A stretch of 64,000 nucleotides of DNA, taken from Prorocentrum cordatum (Eukaryota > Sar > Dinophyceae > Prorocentrales > Prorocentraceae). The notes under the pieces were generated by a model. It saw nothing but the letters and a program-made list of their open reading frames with translations, did not search any database and was not told the origin of the DNA. Shown here one piece after another: positions 31,160-42,528 of the stretch. The translations under genes were made by a program, and so were the position numbers. The DNA is taken from contig CAUYUJ010019093.1 of NCBI GenBank assembly GCA_963575745.1, positions 502,854 to 566,853 of the forward strand, written 5' to 3'. The first letter of the stretch is position 1. Every line of letters starts with the position of its first letter.

Positions 31160-33295
31160 CTGAAGGTGATCATGCAGGTCGCTACCACTGCGCGCACAAA
31201 AACACACGAACAAGCTCATCGATACATCGGTGATGCAAAGAGTGGCACCATCCCCGTCGGCGTGCAGATGAAACCCTCAGCGAGTAGGAGAAGCTAAATG
31301 TTTTCACTCTGTGATCCGAATGGTTACGTGGTAAATGAAACTTGATCGTCACTGGGTCTACCGCAGGGGATTGCTCAGCCAATTCGTTGCAAATCATGAA
31401 CGATACAACGTAAACAGACTCCATAGAAGAATCTCCGTCGGCGTGCAGAGGCAACCCTCAGCGAAAGGAATAACCGCAATGCACCCACTCCATGCTCAAA
31501 ATGGAGAACTTGACAAATAACCTGATCTCGCCACCGGGTCAACCGCACTAGAACTTTCACCCGGCCCTCTGAAGATGCGTGCCGAGACATATCGACAATC
31601 TACCAAAACACAATAATCCAAGAATGCGCGGACAATTGCGAGTAGAACACGTGCATCATATGGGAGCGCGAGCGCAAAGGAACACTTCAGCGAATGGAAC
31701 ACGCGCATGCGTTCCACTCTGTGCTCGAAGTGGTTACTTGGTAAATTCACTTGATCGTCACTTATCCAATGCGCGAAAGTGCTCAGCCAGATTGCTGCCA
31801 AATCGGCAAACTAATCAACACAGCCAGAATTTCTATCCTGGCAGGAACCCCTCGGCGTGAAGACGAAACACTCATCGAGTAGAAGAATCAGTGCCTTGAC
31901 TCTGTGTTCAGCGTGGCTACTGGACCCATTCAGTTGCTCGAAACTGTATCCAACATGCCCATTGCTCCGAGACACAGCCAGTCTGACATACAGAAGGGTG
32001 CACATCATGGCCAAACCCTCGTTGGCACGTAAAGGAAACCCTTGGCGAGTAGGAGACGCGGTGTCTACACTGTGCGCTCAGAGTGGTTACTTGATAAAAT
32101 CACTTGATCGTCACTGGGCTCGCTTCTTGGAAGCGCTCAGGCAGCTCGCCGCCAATGCTTGCAACAGCACATCGGCGAAATGGTCGGCGCAGAGACCTAT
32201 AATGCGATAGTTACCCTGGGCGTTTTTCAAGGGAAACCCACAGCGAGTGGGAAAAACATACAGGTGCTGCTCTGTGCTCAAGGTGATTGCGTGTCTAGTT
32301 CACCTCATCGTAAATGGGTCGCATTCTCCAGAGTGCTCATCCAGCGCAATGCAGATTCGTGCCAAGAACGACAGTCTACTAAGCACAGCGGTACAATCGA
32401 CAACTCCCAGTCGGCGTGCGGAGGCAACCCTCAGCGAGTAGGAGAAACTACATGTCTTCACTCTGTGCTCAGAGTGTCATTCGATCAACACTGGGCCGAC
32501 TTCTCAGAAGAGCTCAACTAACTCGCCGCCAATGCGCGCAAGAACCCATCGGCAACCTAACCGTCACAGCCACACAATGTTGCATAGCGTGGTTCCGATG
32601 GCCGTGAACTGGAAACTCTCAGAGAGTAGGATAAGCGAAGTGCCTTCCCTCTGTATTCAGATAGGTTACTTGGATACTTATGTTGATCGCTTCCACTGCT
32701 GAGAAGTGGTCATCGAGCTCGCTGCGCAACACTCAAGCACATGCTTGGTGCCCATGGTGTGCAAAGGAACTCCTCAGCGAGCATGCGCAGCGAAATGTCT
32801 TCCATCTGTAGTCAGAGGGGTGTCATGGATCCTCAACTTGATCAGCATTGGGTCCCTGCGGAGTAGTGCTCATCGAGCTCGCTGCAAATGCTCAATACAT
32901 CCCAACTGCAATCAAACCGATGCAGAAAGTCATAACGCAGCGCGTGTTCCGCGGGCGCAAACAGGAAACGGTCCGCGACCAGGAGAAAGGCCGAATCTTC
33001 ACGATGTGCTCATAATGGTTACTTAGATAATTACCGATATCATCACTGCGTCAGCCGCTCCAGAGTGTTCATCCAATACGTTGTTACATGCGAGCCGAGA
33101 CACGCAGATAATGTAACTACCAAGATAAACGCATACCATAGCAGCATCCACGTCGGCGTCATTACAGAGGCAACCTTCAGCGAGTAGGATAAGATCAGTG
33201 ACTTCACTCTGTGCTCAGAATGAATACTTGGTCAATTCAATGGGTCGTCACTGGGTCCACTGCAAGTTGAGTATTAGAATCGCCGCCCATGGACT
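31160..33295. repeat. 190-bp satellite array
   Basis: Eleven diverged units marked by CAGCGAGTAGGAG at 31278, 31459, 31688, 31874, 32043, 32241, 32432, 32620, 32775, 32973 and 33178. Individual spacings are 155-229 bp, mean 190. Shared blocks include CTTCACTCTGTGCTCAGA, GGTTACTTGGTAAATT and ACTTGATCGTCACTGGGTC. Lower GC than its neighbours, no gene. Confidence 0.85.
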
Positions 33296-33319
33296 CCATT
33301 CAGATCGCTAGCGAAAGTA

Positions 33320-33480
33320 ATGATTCCAACCCCCTTTTGTCCTTTCGGGGAGGTCTACCCCCTTCCCGAAGTGTCGGAGGAGGCCTCGACAGGGCCCAAA
33401 GATCTCCCAGGGGAACCCCACGGGGGGCTGGAAAGAGCCCCGAACCGGCTCCAAGAGCCGGCTACGACAAAACGCCCACT
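33320..33480. repeat. Hairpin head plus N-type remnant
   Basis: CCTTTCGGGGAGGTCTACCC resembles 23929 and 52497, and is again followed by CCCAAAGATCTCCCAGGGG-type repeats. Confidence 0.5.
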
Positions 33481-33698
33481 CCACAATACTGAATGCATGG
33501 GGAATGTGCACGCGCAACACAAGAACCCCCACGGGAATCAGGATCGCACGCGTAGCCCCCCCGCTTTCTCACGCACGTGAACAGATGGCACAGCCGCCCA
33601 CCAAACTAATTAACAGCCATTCAGAACAGGTGGCACGCAACACCGCCCAACGAACCAGCAACCATGACAATATGTCCACCAAAGGCGGCAACATTCGC

Positions 33699-33798
33699 NN
33701 NNNNNNNNNNNNNNNNNNNNNNNNNNNNNNNNNNNNNNNNNNNNNNNNNNNNNNNNNNNNNNNNNNNNNNNNNNNNNNNNNNNNNNNNNNNNNNNNNN
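33699..33798. other. Assembly gap, 100 N
   Basis: Exactly 100 unknown bases, a conventional scaffold-gap size, so true length is unknown. Right edge falls at the start of a CTC microsatellite. Confidence 1.
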
Positions 33799-33894
33799 CT
33801 CCTCCTCCTCCTCCTCCTCCTCCTCCCCCTCCTCCCCCTCCTCCCCCTCCTCCTCCTCCTCCTCCTCCTCCTCCTCCTCCTCCTCCTCCTCCTC
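33799..33894. repeat. CTC microsatellite at gap edge
   Basis: CTC units with CCC interruptions, truncated on the left by the gap. Confidence 0.95.
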
Positions 33895-34209
33895 CCTTCG
33901 GGCGGTGGCTCCACGGGGGGGCAACAGCACCAGAAGACGGAGGGCGGAAGTGCAGTGGAGGCCAGTCCACAAGAAAGCAGACGTTCTCTTCTTCGGCGTC
34001 TCGACATCGGGCGGACGGGGGGGAGGGGGGGGGTCTGGCTCTGGACCTCTGCTGAATGCGACTGTGTGCAGCAGTGCGTCCTCAGGGGGAGAGACTCCAC
34101 CTGCTCGAAACAGGCGCCATAAGCGGCCAAGATCTGCTCCATGGGGGGGAGGGAGGGGGAGGCGCGAGCGCCCTCGCCGATCGGCAAAGCAATGAATCAT
34201 AAAACACGA

Positions 34210-34370
34210 TCACAAACCTTCCACAATAAACCCAACCCTGAGACCCCAGGCCGTCCATTGATTCTTGGCGCGGGAACCTCACGCTTCCCATGTCAGAACC
34301 ATCGAAACCAAAGAAACCCGTGGCACCCTGGAGGCATGCGAAGTGTTTCTGGGCATGGGCCTCCACTATA
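34210..34370 (+). mobile_element. Family M element, copy M1
   Basis: CTTCCACAATAAACCCAACC, CTGAGACCCCAGGCCGTCCA, AGAACCATCGAAACC and GTGTTTCTGGGCATGGGCCT. A separate M-start fragment (GTGCAGTGGAGGCCAGTCCA) lies at 33949-33972. Confidence 0.8.
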
Positions 34371-34559
34371 AACGGAGGGCTGAAGAAAGGTGTCAATGCG
34401 GAAGAAAACTACACCGTTCGATCGCCTTCGGGGCATCCTGCAGACATCACTCCGCCCCGATTACACCGCCGCGGCATTACGACGCGCCCCCGCCCCGTTC
34501 TGGGTTCCAGGCGAAGGAGTCGTTCGCAATGGGGTCGCTACAAAATGCAATAGTTCATC

Positions 34560-35759
34560 ATGTCCCGCATGTCGGGTGGCCGCCACGTGCTGATACTGTA
34601 CGACGTGCGCAGCCCGCAGGCAAGACTGCACGAACTGTTGCGCACACGTTTGGGACTCCTCTGCAAAGGACCCACTCGCCCGAACCCGACCCTCCCCGAG
34701 GGACAAGCCATCCGTCCCCCGAAGCGCCGCGGAGGCGCCACGGCGGGTGCTCCTCCGCCGCCTCGGGCTCTGGGGCCCCCGGCCCCGGGCTCGTCGAGAG
34801 GGCTCGCGCTCGGGACGGGGGCGGGAGCTCCAGCCGAGGCTGAGGGGAAATGTGAAGGGGAACTGGAACACATAAATCAATAGACACAAATAACCAGATT
34901 CCCCATATTTTCCCTTATGTTTTGGGTTTTTGTCTTCCCCCCCACTTCCCATGTTTTCCCGTATTTTCTGGGGAATCGAGGATGAGTTGTGTTTGTGTGT
35001 TTCTTTTCCTCCTGAAAATGCTTGAGGGGGATCGTTGGGGAAACATTCACCCAGGCGACGATCCGAAAGGTGTCCTGCGCGAGACGGCACAGCGGCCTTG
35101 CGCCGCGGCTTCTTGTGCCGCCGCCAGCGTGGCACGCCGCATTGGAGACGAGGGTGCTTACAGGCGGCCTTACGCGGGCAGCCTGCGCGCCAATGTCGGC
35201 GAACACGACAACGTTGTTCTGCGTCGCCCACCTGGTATCGGCGTACATCACCGATAGAGATAGGCGGTATGCCCCCGATCACGCAACCACGCGTTCCTGG
35301 GTGGATTGCGATATCGAGCCCCAGTCGGCGATCAATGGGCAAAAGGGGGTCGATGCATCTCCCCTTGAGCCTCTGCCCCATAACGTTACACCTGACCTCA
35401 GCCGAAGTGAGCATATAGAGAAAATAATAATCACAACAAGCACCCCGACAAGCAAGGCACTTGTAGTGAACGCACTTCAAGAAAGATCGATCTGGGGACG
35501 GCCGCATACACACAAATTGTCGAAGCTCCGCCGGACTTCTTGGACCGGCGCTGGACCCCCCGCCCCGGCGCGCGGAGCGAGCCATGGGGGAGGGCTGGAG
35601 GCGACGCTGGGGGGGGCAGCGCCGTTCGAAGAAATCCGCACTGAGCTTCGAAAGTTTCATGCTGATCTCCCAAACAGCTGTGCTGACAGGAATCCTCTTG
35701 TGGTAAGATCTGGTTCCGCCCCGAGGAACAGCCATCCCCAAAATTCTGATGTGGTCTGA
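34560..35759 (+). CDS. Open frame interrupted by element F3, unknown function
   Basis: ATG at 34560 follows an in-frame TAG at 34551. The frame (HVLILYDVRSPQARLHELL at the start, then Pro/Ala-rich) runs into F3 at 34853. F3 plus one 5-bp duplication is 168 bp, a multiple of three. With that block left out, the same frame continues from 35021 to a stop at 35757-35759, about 343 codons in total. The later part reads AYITDRDRRYAPDHATTRSW and SRSEHIEKIIITTSTPTSKA. Against a gene: the distal part overlaps repeat X2 and element B5, and at this GC content such an open run is not rare. A different frame at 35005-35257 also looks coding-like. No family recognised. Confidence 0.25.
34853..35015 (+). 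mobile_element. Family F element, copy F3, with 5-bp duplication
   Basis: Starts TGAAGGGGAACTGGAACACA and ends TTTCTTTTCCTCCTGA. Interior CAAATAACCAGATTCCCCAT, CCCCCCACTTCCCATG and GGGGAATCGAGGATGAG. AAATG flanks at 34848-34852 and 35016-35020. Confidence 0.9.
35045..35230 (+). repeat. Family X dispersed repeat, copy X2
   Basis: GGCACGCCGCATTGGAGACG, GGGCAGCCTGCGCGCCAATG and GTCGGCGAACACGACAACG align with X1 at 14375-14455. Confidence 0.6.
35505..35665. mobile_element. Family B element, copy B5 (diverged)
   Basis: GAAGCTCCGCCGGACTTCTT, GGACCGGCGCTGGACCCC on the left; CGAAGAAATCCGCACTGAG and CTTCGAAAGTTTCATG on the right. Centre enlarged with G-rich sequence. Confidence 0.7.
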
Positions 35760-36625
35760 CCCGGTTCGTCTGAAACATCCTCACACACCTCGTGTCTGGA
35801 TTGTCCGCGGTGGTGCAGTTTCGCCTGAGACAGTCTCGCAGTCCTCGGCTCCGATGTGCCGCGCACGAAGTGGGCCGGCGCGGTTCGCTTGAGACGTCCT
35901 CGCAGCTCTGAGATCCGAGAGGACGCGCGTGACCTGGTCTGGCCAGGTTCGCTTGAAACAACCTTGCAACCCTAGGCTCGGAGATGCCGCGCGCAAGCTA
36001 CTCAGGCGTGCTTTGTCTGAGACCTTCTTGCAACTCTATCCTCCGAGGTGCCGCGCATTCACGGAACTCACTCTGGGCGCTAATTCGCTTGATGGTGTGG
36101 CGCGTTGATATCCCCTCGCAGCCCTGGACTCCGGGCTGCCGCGCGCGAGTTGGTCTGGCGCTGTTGGCTTGAGACGTCCTCGCAACTCTGAACTCCGCGC
36201 GCGAGCTGGTCTGGCCAGTTTCGCTTGAAACGACCTCGCAACCCTAGGTTCGGAGATACCGCGCGCGAGGTCGTCCAACGCGTCCCGCCTGAGACATCCT
36301 CGAACTCTGGGTTCGGAGATGCCGCGCGCGAGGTGATCCACAACTCTGGGCTTCGAAATGTCTAGCGCGAGTTGGTCCGACGCATTTCGCCTGGGACGTC
36401 CTCGTAACTTTGGGCTTCGAGATACTGCGCGAGAGGTGGTCGAGCCCGTTTCGACTGAGAAATCCTCGCAACCCTGGACTCTGAGAAAACGTGCGCAAGG
36501 TGGCCTGGACCGTTTCGTATGAAATATCATCACAGTTCGAGGTTTTGAGAAAATGGTCTGGCGCGCCTCGCCCGAGACACCCTCGCAATTCAGGGCTCCG
36601 AGAGGGAGTCAAGGTCAGACGCAAC
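35745..36625. repeat. About 65-bp satellite array
   Basis: Some 13 diverged units of a pattern like GAGACGTCCTCGCAACTCTG, GGCTCCGAGATGCCGCGCGC, GAGCTGGTCTGGC. Marker GCCGCGCGC or equivalent recurs near 35850, 35980, 36050, 36135, 36255 and 36318, with more diverged units to 36600. Spacing mostly 63-67 bp. Confidence 0.8.
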
Positions 36626-37379
36626 CGACTAATTACAATTCACTTCCACATGGAAAGTGATCCAAGAAAACTCTGGAGGCCCCTTGCCCGGCGGAGGAGG
36701 TAGCCGGCACCGAGGCGTGAACGCGACTCCCTGGTAAATTGCAAAGGTGTCTCGGGCGGGAACGCCATACGTGAACAAAGTGTGGAAATGTCTCGAGCGA
36801 AAGCGCGGTTATTGGAGAGGAGACACGATGGGGAAGGAGAGGGAGGAGGGAAAAGGGATAATGGAGGGGCGACACTGGCCAAACTTAACCGACCTGTTTG
36901 AAGGCACCTCCTAGAAACGGCGTCGAAAGAGCGAGCGCATACAGCGCATGTCTGATGAGGCGAAGGGGCGAGGAGGGGGCGAGGAGAGGAAATGCGAGGA
37001 CGAAGAGGAAGAGCACTGCCAGGAGGAGGAGAAGGATCATTCGCAGAGGAGGAGAACGACGAGCACGAGGAACCATGGGCAGGCAGTGTTTGTATTGGGG
37101 ACGGTCAGGAGTCGAGCCGCGCCCCCTCTGGGAAAAGGGGAGCACCCCCCCTGCGCGAGTGGCCCCAGCAGCCACTCCTCAAGAGCCTCCCTGCACGACT
37201 CAGCCTCGCCGACACGTGCTGCTGGCGCTGCGCGACTGCGGGCCGTGCCGCCCGCAAACCATGTGCCGGGACCCTCCCCGGGGGCAGCGAGGGGCGGCGC
37301 CGAACGTGCGGGCAGCACGCGCCTGGGCACGCCGTGCGTGCCGACACTCTGGGGCGCCGGGGGCCCGGGGGCACCGACC
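36626..37379. other. Unassigned stretch
   Basis: GA-rich 36820-37060. No recognised gene, although several frames are open for more than 150 codons. Confidence 0.45.
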
Positions 37380-37512
37380 AGGCACAGCTGGGGGAGCTGT
37401 GGTCCTTTACCCCCCCGGGGGAACCCATCGCGTCGAGGAGTTCTCGAGAGAGGGGTGTCGAAATCGATGGGCCCCCCAGGGGGGTAAGGACCACAGCGCC
37501 CCCAGTTGTGGC
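37380..37512. repeat. Inverted repeat, about 50-bp arms
   Basis: CTGTGGTCCTTTACCCCCCC and GAACCCATCG on the left pair with CGATGGGCCCCCCAGGGGGG and TAAGGACCACAG on the right. Outer AGCTGGGGG/CCCCCAGTT also pair. Foldback element, single copy here. Confidence 0.75.
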
Positions 37513-38797
37513 TGGCCTGGGGCAGCATGGCGGCTCTGGGCTGGCACCGTGCCGCCAACCGAGGCCCTCAGATGACGACGCGCGCGCGCCTAGGCGCGCC
37601 GCCCCAGGAAGCCTATCCGTGGGGTACCCCTCCCACGGAGACGAGCCTGTTCCCACGCACGCCCGGGCGGGGGGCACAGGCCGTGGGAGGGACGAGGGAC
37701 GGGGGCGAAGAGGAGCAAGGAGTCTCTCCCCCGCCCGCCCCTGCCGAATATATCGTGGTTGCCCACGGCCCTCGGACCTCGGACAGGCACGGGCGAGGGG
37801 TGACGATCGGGCTGATACCTGCTTGTTTACCTGGAGGGGGACCCAGTGGCACAGGTGCCAGGATCACGAAGAGGAGCACCAGGAAAACAAGGAGGATCAT
37901 GGAGAGGAGGAGGAAGAGGAGGAGGAGGAGAAGGAGGAGGAAGAAGAAACGGGAAAAGGAGGAGCGCGATGAGGAGGTGCAGGAAAACGAAGAGGAGGGA
38001 GAGCACCAGGATGATCATGATGATTCGTACAAGGAGGGGGACGGAAAGCAGTGAGATGAGGAGATGCACGAGGAGCAGGAGAATGAGGATCAGGATGGGG
38101 AGGAAGAGGACGAGGTTGATCAGGAGGACACGAGGATGGGGTGGAGGAGGAGGAGGAAGAGCAATGGACGGGGCGAAGTCGAGGTCGAGGGGGAGCATGA
38201 CGCGGATGCAGAGGAGGGGGAGGACACCGATCACAAAAAGCTCGACGACGACGACGAGGGCGCAGTGGCAGGCCGATGAGGAGCAAGAGGACGCGCGGAC
38301 ACTCCCAGGAACCAGCTTGCCTCGAAGAGCGCAGCCTACGCGATCCTGCAGCTGCTCCTGCCCTGGAGGTCGCCGTCACGGACCACGGGGTCCCTGTGGA
38401 CTTCCCCTCCCTCGCCGCGGCGGGCGGGCACGCCTGCGGATCTCGGCGGCGTGCCTATGGATCTCGGCGGCGTGCCGATGCCGCTGCCGCCGCCGCCGCT
38501 GCGGTAGTGCGCGGGCCTGTGGGCGGGCGCGGGCTGCCTCTCCCCGCGCGCGGAGAGCAGCTCTCTCTCTCGCGCGCCCCCCTTCGCGCTCGCTCCCCCC
38601 CTGGAGGCTGGCGGCGCCCACGAGGGGGCGGCGCCAGGGGGGGGTCTGGGCTCCCAGGTCGGGGGCGCGCGGGCACGGATCAGCGGTGCGGGGATCGGGC
38701 GCGCGCTCCGTACACGCCTGCACGTGCACCACAGAACGCCGAGCTCGTCGAAGCAAGTTGGCTCGTTCGGCGCTCTACAAATCGAGGAAGAACACCT
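37513..38797. other. Unassigned, GGA-rich
   Basis: Interrupted GGAGGA/GAAGAG purine run at 37865-38225. GATCTCGGCGGCGTGCC twice at 38437 and 38461. Long open frames are due to purine strand bias. Confidence 0.5.
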
Positions 38798-38923
38798 GCA
38801 TGAACAATAGATTTCGGTGATCTGCGCAGCTTGCTTGGATCCGCGCTGTATCCACTCCCTGGCTCGCGTAGCGGCGCCGATGCCAGAAATCCACGCGGAG
38901 CTCCAAGAGTGTATGTCAATGCG
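38798..38923. mobile_element. Family B element, copy B6 (diverged)
   Basis: TGATCTGCGCAGC, TTGCTTGGATCCGCGCTG, then CAGAAATCCACGCGGAGCTC and CAAGAGTGTATGTCAATG. Shortened centre. Confidence 0.65.
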
Positions 38924-39689
38924 AATTTCATATTCGAGCAAGCGGAGTGATGCAATCTGGTTGTGCTGCTACGCCTGCCTGTTCAACGGTGGATCAAGAT
39001 ACTGGGGAGAGGGGGAAGTCTTGTCGAGAAACGCCGACACACGTTCTGCCCAGTATCATGAGACCACTTCGGACGGTCAGGGGGAATTCTAAAAGTCTGA
39101 CATGTGGCCCAATGCCTCAGAACCCTGCCCAGACATCCCAGCCGACCCAGTGCCATCGACTGGTTACGTGGTCGGGTGGGAGTTGGGGCAAAATCAGCTC
39201 ATACACACGTGGAAGCTACACTGGTGCGAGCGCGCAGGGAGGAATATGAGGGGTGAGTGGGGGGGGAGGAGGAGTGGCAGGGGGGAGGAGGATGCGCGGA
39301 TTAGGGAGGATGCGCAGTCAAGGAAGAGGGGAGGAGAGGAAGAAGGGGAAGTGCGTCAGGTGGAGAAACGGAACGAGGGGCAGAAACGGAACGGAGGGGG
39401 GCGGAAGAGGTGCCCAAGGAGGGAGGGAGGAGGCGTATGCACTTCTTCGACCGCTCCTCCCGAGGCAAAGGGCGGCCTCAGTGGGTCCAACTGGTGGCTG
39501 TGAAACCTTGGGCATGTCTCGAGTCTACCGGCGCACATTGCGGCAACTGAACACACTTCAGTGCTACCAGCGAGCAAGACTCCACACACGCAAAGTCATT
39601 CCGATTTGCGCTTTGGGTTTCAGTCTCAGGACAGTATCAAGCTAGATCAAGCGGAGAAAGGAGCTATGGACACGAACGGGGCAAACTGT
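38924..39689. other. No gene; GA-rich 39245-39435
   Basis: Purine-rich GGGGAGGAGG-like tract. Otherwise nothing recognised. Confidence 0.5.
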
Positions 39690-40330
39690 CGCATGCTACG
39701 AGCTTATATGGTATAGCAATGAATCGCGCCGCTTTGAATTGCACTGCAATCATGTGCACTGCAACTAACTCTATTGCAACTTGTGTGTCTACATATACTT
39801 GTGTGCTTGTTTGCACTTCCGTGCTTCGAGCTGCAGTGCATGCAATAGTGGCGGGTTGCTGGAAAAAAACACTGCGCTGCACTACTATTGAATGGTCTGA
39901 TTTGCTTGAAATTGCAATGCTGCGCATTGCGTTCAATTGCGATTGATTGCGTTGCAATGCGTTGAAATGCTCTGAATTCGGTTGGTGCATGTGCATTGGA
40001 TTGCGTGCCTTTCTTTCCACGGAGGTGAGCCCTGCTGGAGCCTGTGGCAGTCCTCCAATGGGAAATCGAGGAGCGACCCCCGACTAATCCTGGCTTCAAG
40101 AATAGGCTGCCACTGGCCCGCGTGCTGACCCCCTACCCCTGTTCCGACCAGCCACGGCAGGGGGGGACTGGTCAGCAGCCCCCTAGGAGAATCCACCCTA
40201 TCGACGATCTCTCGAGAGGTAATCAGACGAAGAAATTAGATAAAAATATACCCAACACCTTCTCAACGCGAAACGAATATTTGTTCGAACGTTCCGTATA
40301 AAGAACACCTCGCGCGACGTTAAAGATTGG
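39690..40330. repeat. TTGCAATGC-rich degenerate region, then unassigned
   Basis: 39715-39990 is rich in TTGCAATGCG, ATTGCACTGCAA and GTGCATG words, with lower GC. 39991-40330 shows no feature. Confidence 0.5.
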
Positions 40331-41020
40331 CGCTGCCCTCATCTCTGCCCTCTGCCGTGCCTCCCAGGGGCCCACGAAAATGGTGACATTTGCGCAGTTT
40401 GCAAAAACTGGGGAAGCCGCGAGGTCTCGAATCTATCTGCGCTGCCCTCACCTCCGTCGTGCCTCTAAGGAGCCTGCGAAAGTGGTGACATTTGCACAGT
40501 TCGCAAAAAACCGAGGAGCAACGAGGTCCCAAATGGGTCCGCGTGGCCCCCGACTCCGTTCGACCTCCCAGGAGCGCACGAAAGTGGTGACAACTGCGCA
40601 GTTTGCAGCCAGCAATCCAGCAAGGGAGCAGCGATGTCCCAGATGGACCCGCGTGTCCCCCGACTCTGCTGGACCTCCCAGAAGTCAACGAAAATGGTGA
40701 CAGTTGCGTAAGTCGCAGACACCCATGGCGCAGCGAGGTCCCCCCTGGACTCGCGTGGCCCTCGACTCCGCTGCACCTCCCACAGGCCCACGAAAGCGGG
40801 GACAATTGCGCAGTTCGCAGCCACCCAAGGGGCAGCTCTCGTCTGGATGCGCGTGGGCTCCGACTCCGCCGGACCTCCCAGGAGCCCCTCGAAAGTGCTG
40901 CCAGTTGCCCAAGTCACAGCCAACCAGAGAGCAGCGAGGTCCACACCTCCGCCGAGCCTCCCAGGAGCCCAAAGTGGCGACGGTTGCGCACTTCGCAGCC
41001 TCCGAGGAAGCAGAGCAGGA
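40330..41020. repeat. About 98-bp satellite T, first array
   Basis: Seven units with AAAGTGGTGACA(G/T)TTGCGCAG at about 40378, 40478, 40579, 40690, 40793, 40888 and 40970. Each contains GCAGCGAGGTCCC, CGCGTGGCCCCCGACTCCG and ACCTCCCAGGAGCCCACGA. Confidence 0.85.
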
Positions 41021-41051
41021 GGAGGCATGATGGAGGAGGAGGGAGGATGAT

Positions 41052-42528
41052 TGAAGGGGCCCACAAACTCACAAATAAAACAATCCTCATATTTACCTAA
41101 CAGCGACGACCGATAGGTTTCTAGTGGTGTCAAAAAAAACAGCAGATGACTCCACAGGGGGGTCTGGGCAGCATCCGGGGAGCTGTGTCCGAACTCGTGT
41201 CCGAATTCGTTTTTCGCAAACAATCACGCACTTCGTGCTCTTCGACCTCCCAGAACTCCATTCCCGCGCCACATTCTAAATGCCCGAAGCCAACTGTAAG
41301 CCACTTCGTGCTCTTCGACTTCCCAGAACTCTATTCCCGGGCCACATTTTGGATGCGCGGAACCAACTGTAAGCCACTTCGTGCTCTTCGACTTCCCAGA
41401 ATTCATTCCCAGGCCACATTTTGGATGCCCGGAGCCAACTGTAGGCCACTTCGTGCTCTTCGACTTCCCAGAACTCCATTCCCGGGCCACATGTTGGATG
41501 CCCGGAACCAACTGTAGGCCACTTCGTGCTCTTCGACTTCCCAGAACTCCATTCCCGGGCCACATTTTGGATGCCCGGAGCCAACTGTAGGCCACTTCGT
41601 GCTCTTCGACTTCCCAGAACTCCATTCCCGGGCCACATTTTGGATGCCCGGAGCCAACTGTAGGCCACTTCGTGCTCTTCGACTTCCCAGAACTCCATTC
41701 CCGGGCCACATTTTGGATGCCCGGAGCCAACTGTAGGCCACTTCGTGCTCTTGGACTTCCCAGAACACCATTCCCGGGCCACATTTTGAATGCCCGGAGC
41801 CAACTGTAGGCCACTTCGTGCTCTTCGTGTTCCCAGAACTCCATTCGTGGGCATGATTTTGAATGCCCGGAGCCAACCGTAGGCCACTTCGTGTTCTTCT
41901 AGTTCCCAGAACTCATTCCTGGGCCACATTTTCAATGCTGAAGCAAACTGATGCTGCAGCCGAGGCAGGCTGAGGCTGAGACAGGCTGAGGCTGAGGCCG
42001 AGGCTGAAGGCAGACTGAGGCTGAGGCTGAAGCAGACTGAGGCTGAGGCTGAGGCAGGCTGAGGCTGAGGCTGGCAGGCTGATGCTGAGGCAGGCTGAGG
42101 CTGAGGCTGAGGCTGATGCAGGCTGAGGCTGAGGCAGGCTGAGGCTGAGGCCGAGGCTGAAGGCAGACTGAGGCTGAGGCTGAAGCAGGCTGAGGCTGAG
42201 GCTGAGGCAGGCTGAGGCTGAGGCAGGCTGAGGCTGAGGCTGAGGCAGGCTGAGGCTGAGGCTGTGACTGCGACTGCCGTTGCCACTGCGACTGTCATCG
42301 CGAATGCGACTACGACTGCGAGAACAGCAGAATTCTACAACTGGATTCTCATCTGAATCTTAAGGGGAATGCTTCCAGATATGTTCCTACACATCGCTGT
42401 TAGGTTGCTTTGCCGGGATAATTTCCCATATTTTCTGGGTTTCTGTCTTCCCCCCCACTTCCCATATTTTCCCATATTTTCTAGGGAATCGAGGGCGAAT
42501 TGTGTCTGTGTGTTTCTTTTCCTCCTGA
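41052..42528 (+). mobile_element. Family F element, copy F5, split by H2
   Basis: Left piece 41052-41094 starts TGAAGGGGCCCACAAACTCA. Right piece 42421-42528 carries CCCATATTTTCTGGGTTTC, CCCCCCCACTTCCCATA and GGGAATCGAGGGCG, ending CCTCCTGA. Joined, they restore a normal F of about 150 bp. F5 is directly flanked by 33-bp direct repeats (41019-41051 and 42529-42561; 31 of 33 match). Confidence 0.85.
41095..42420 (-). mobile_element. Composite element H, copy H2, inserted in F5
   Basis: Reverse orientation relative to H1. From the left: ACCTAACAGCGACG end, 73-bp array (41220-41935, about ten units), CAGCCT hexamer array read on the minus strand (41945-42265), the 150-bp conserved block, and TGCTTTGCCGGGATA. 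ATTT on both sides (41091-41094 and 42421-42424) marks a 4-bp duplication. A minus frame over the array stays open for 340 codons, a product of the repeat. Confidence 0.9.

Noticed and set aside
31160-33295. CRISPR-like array
   Set aside because: The units are about 190 bp, diverged throughout and without short identical repeats and unique spacers; eukaryotic context.
41276-42298. 340-codon minus frame with repeated motifs resembling a repeat protein
   Set aside because: The 73-bp unit is not a multiple of three, so successive units are read in different frames; not a true protein repeat.
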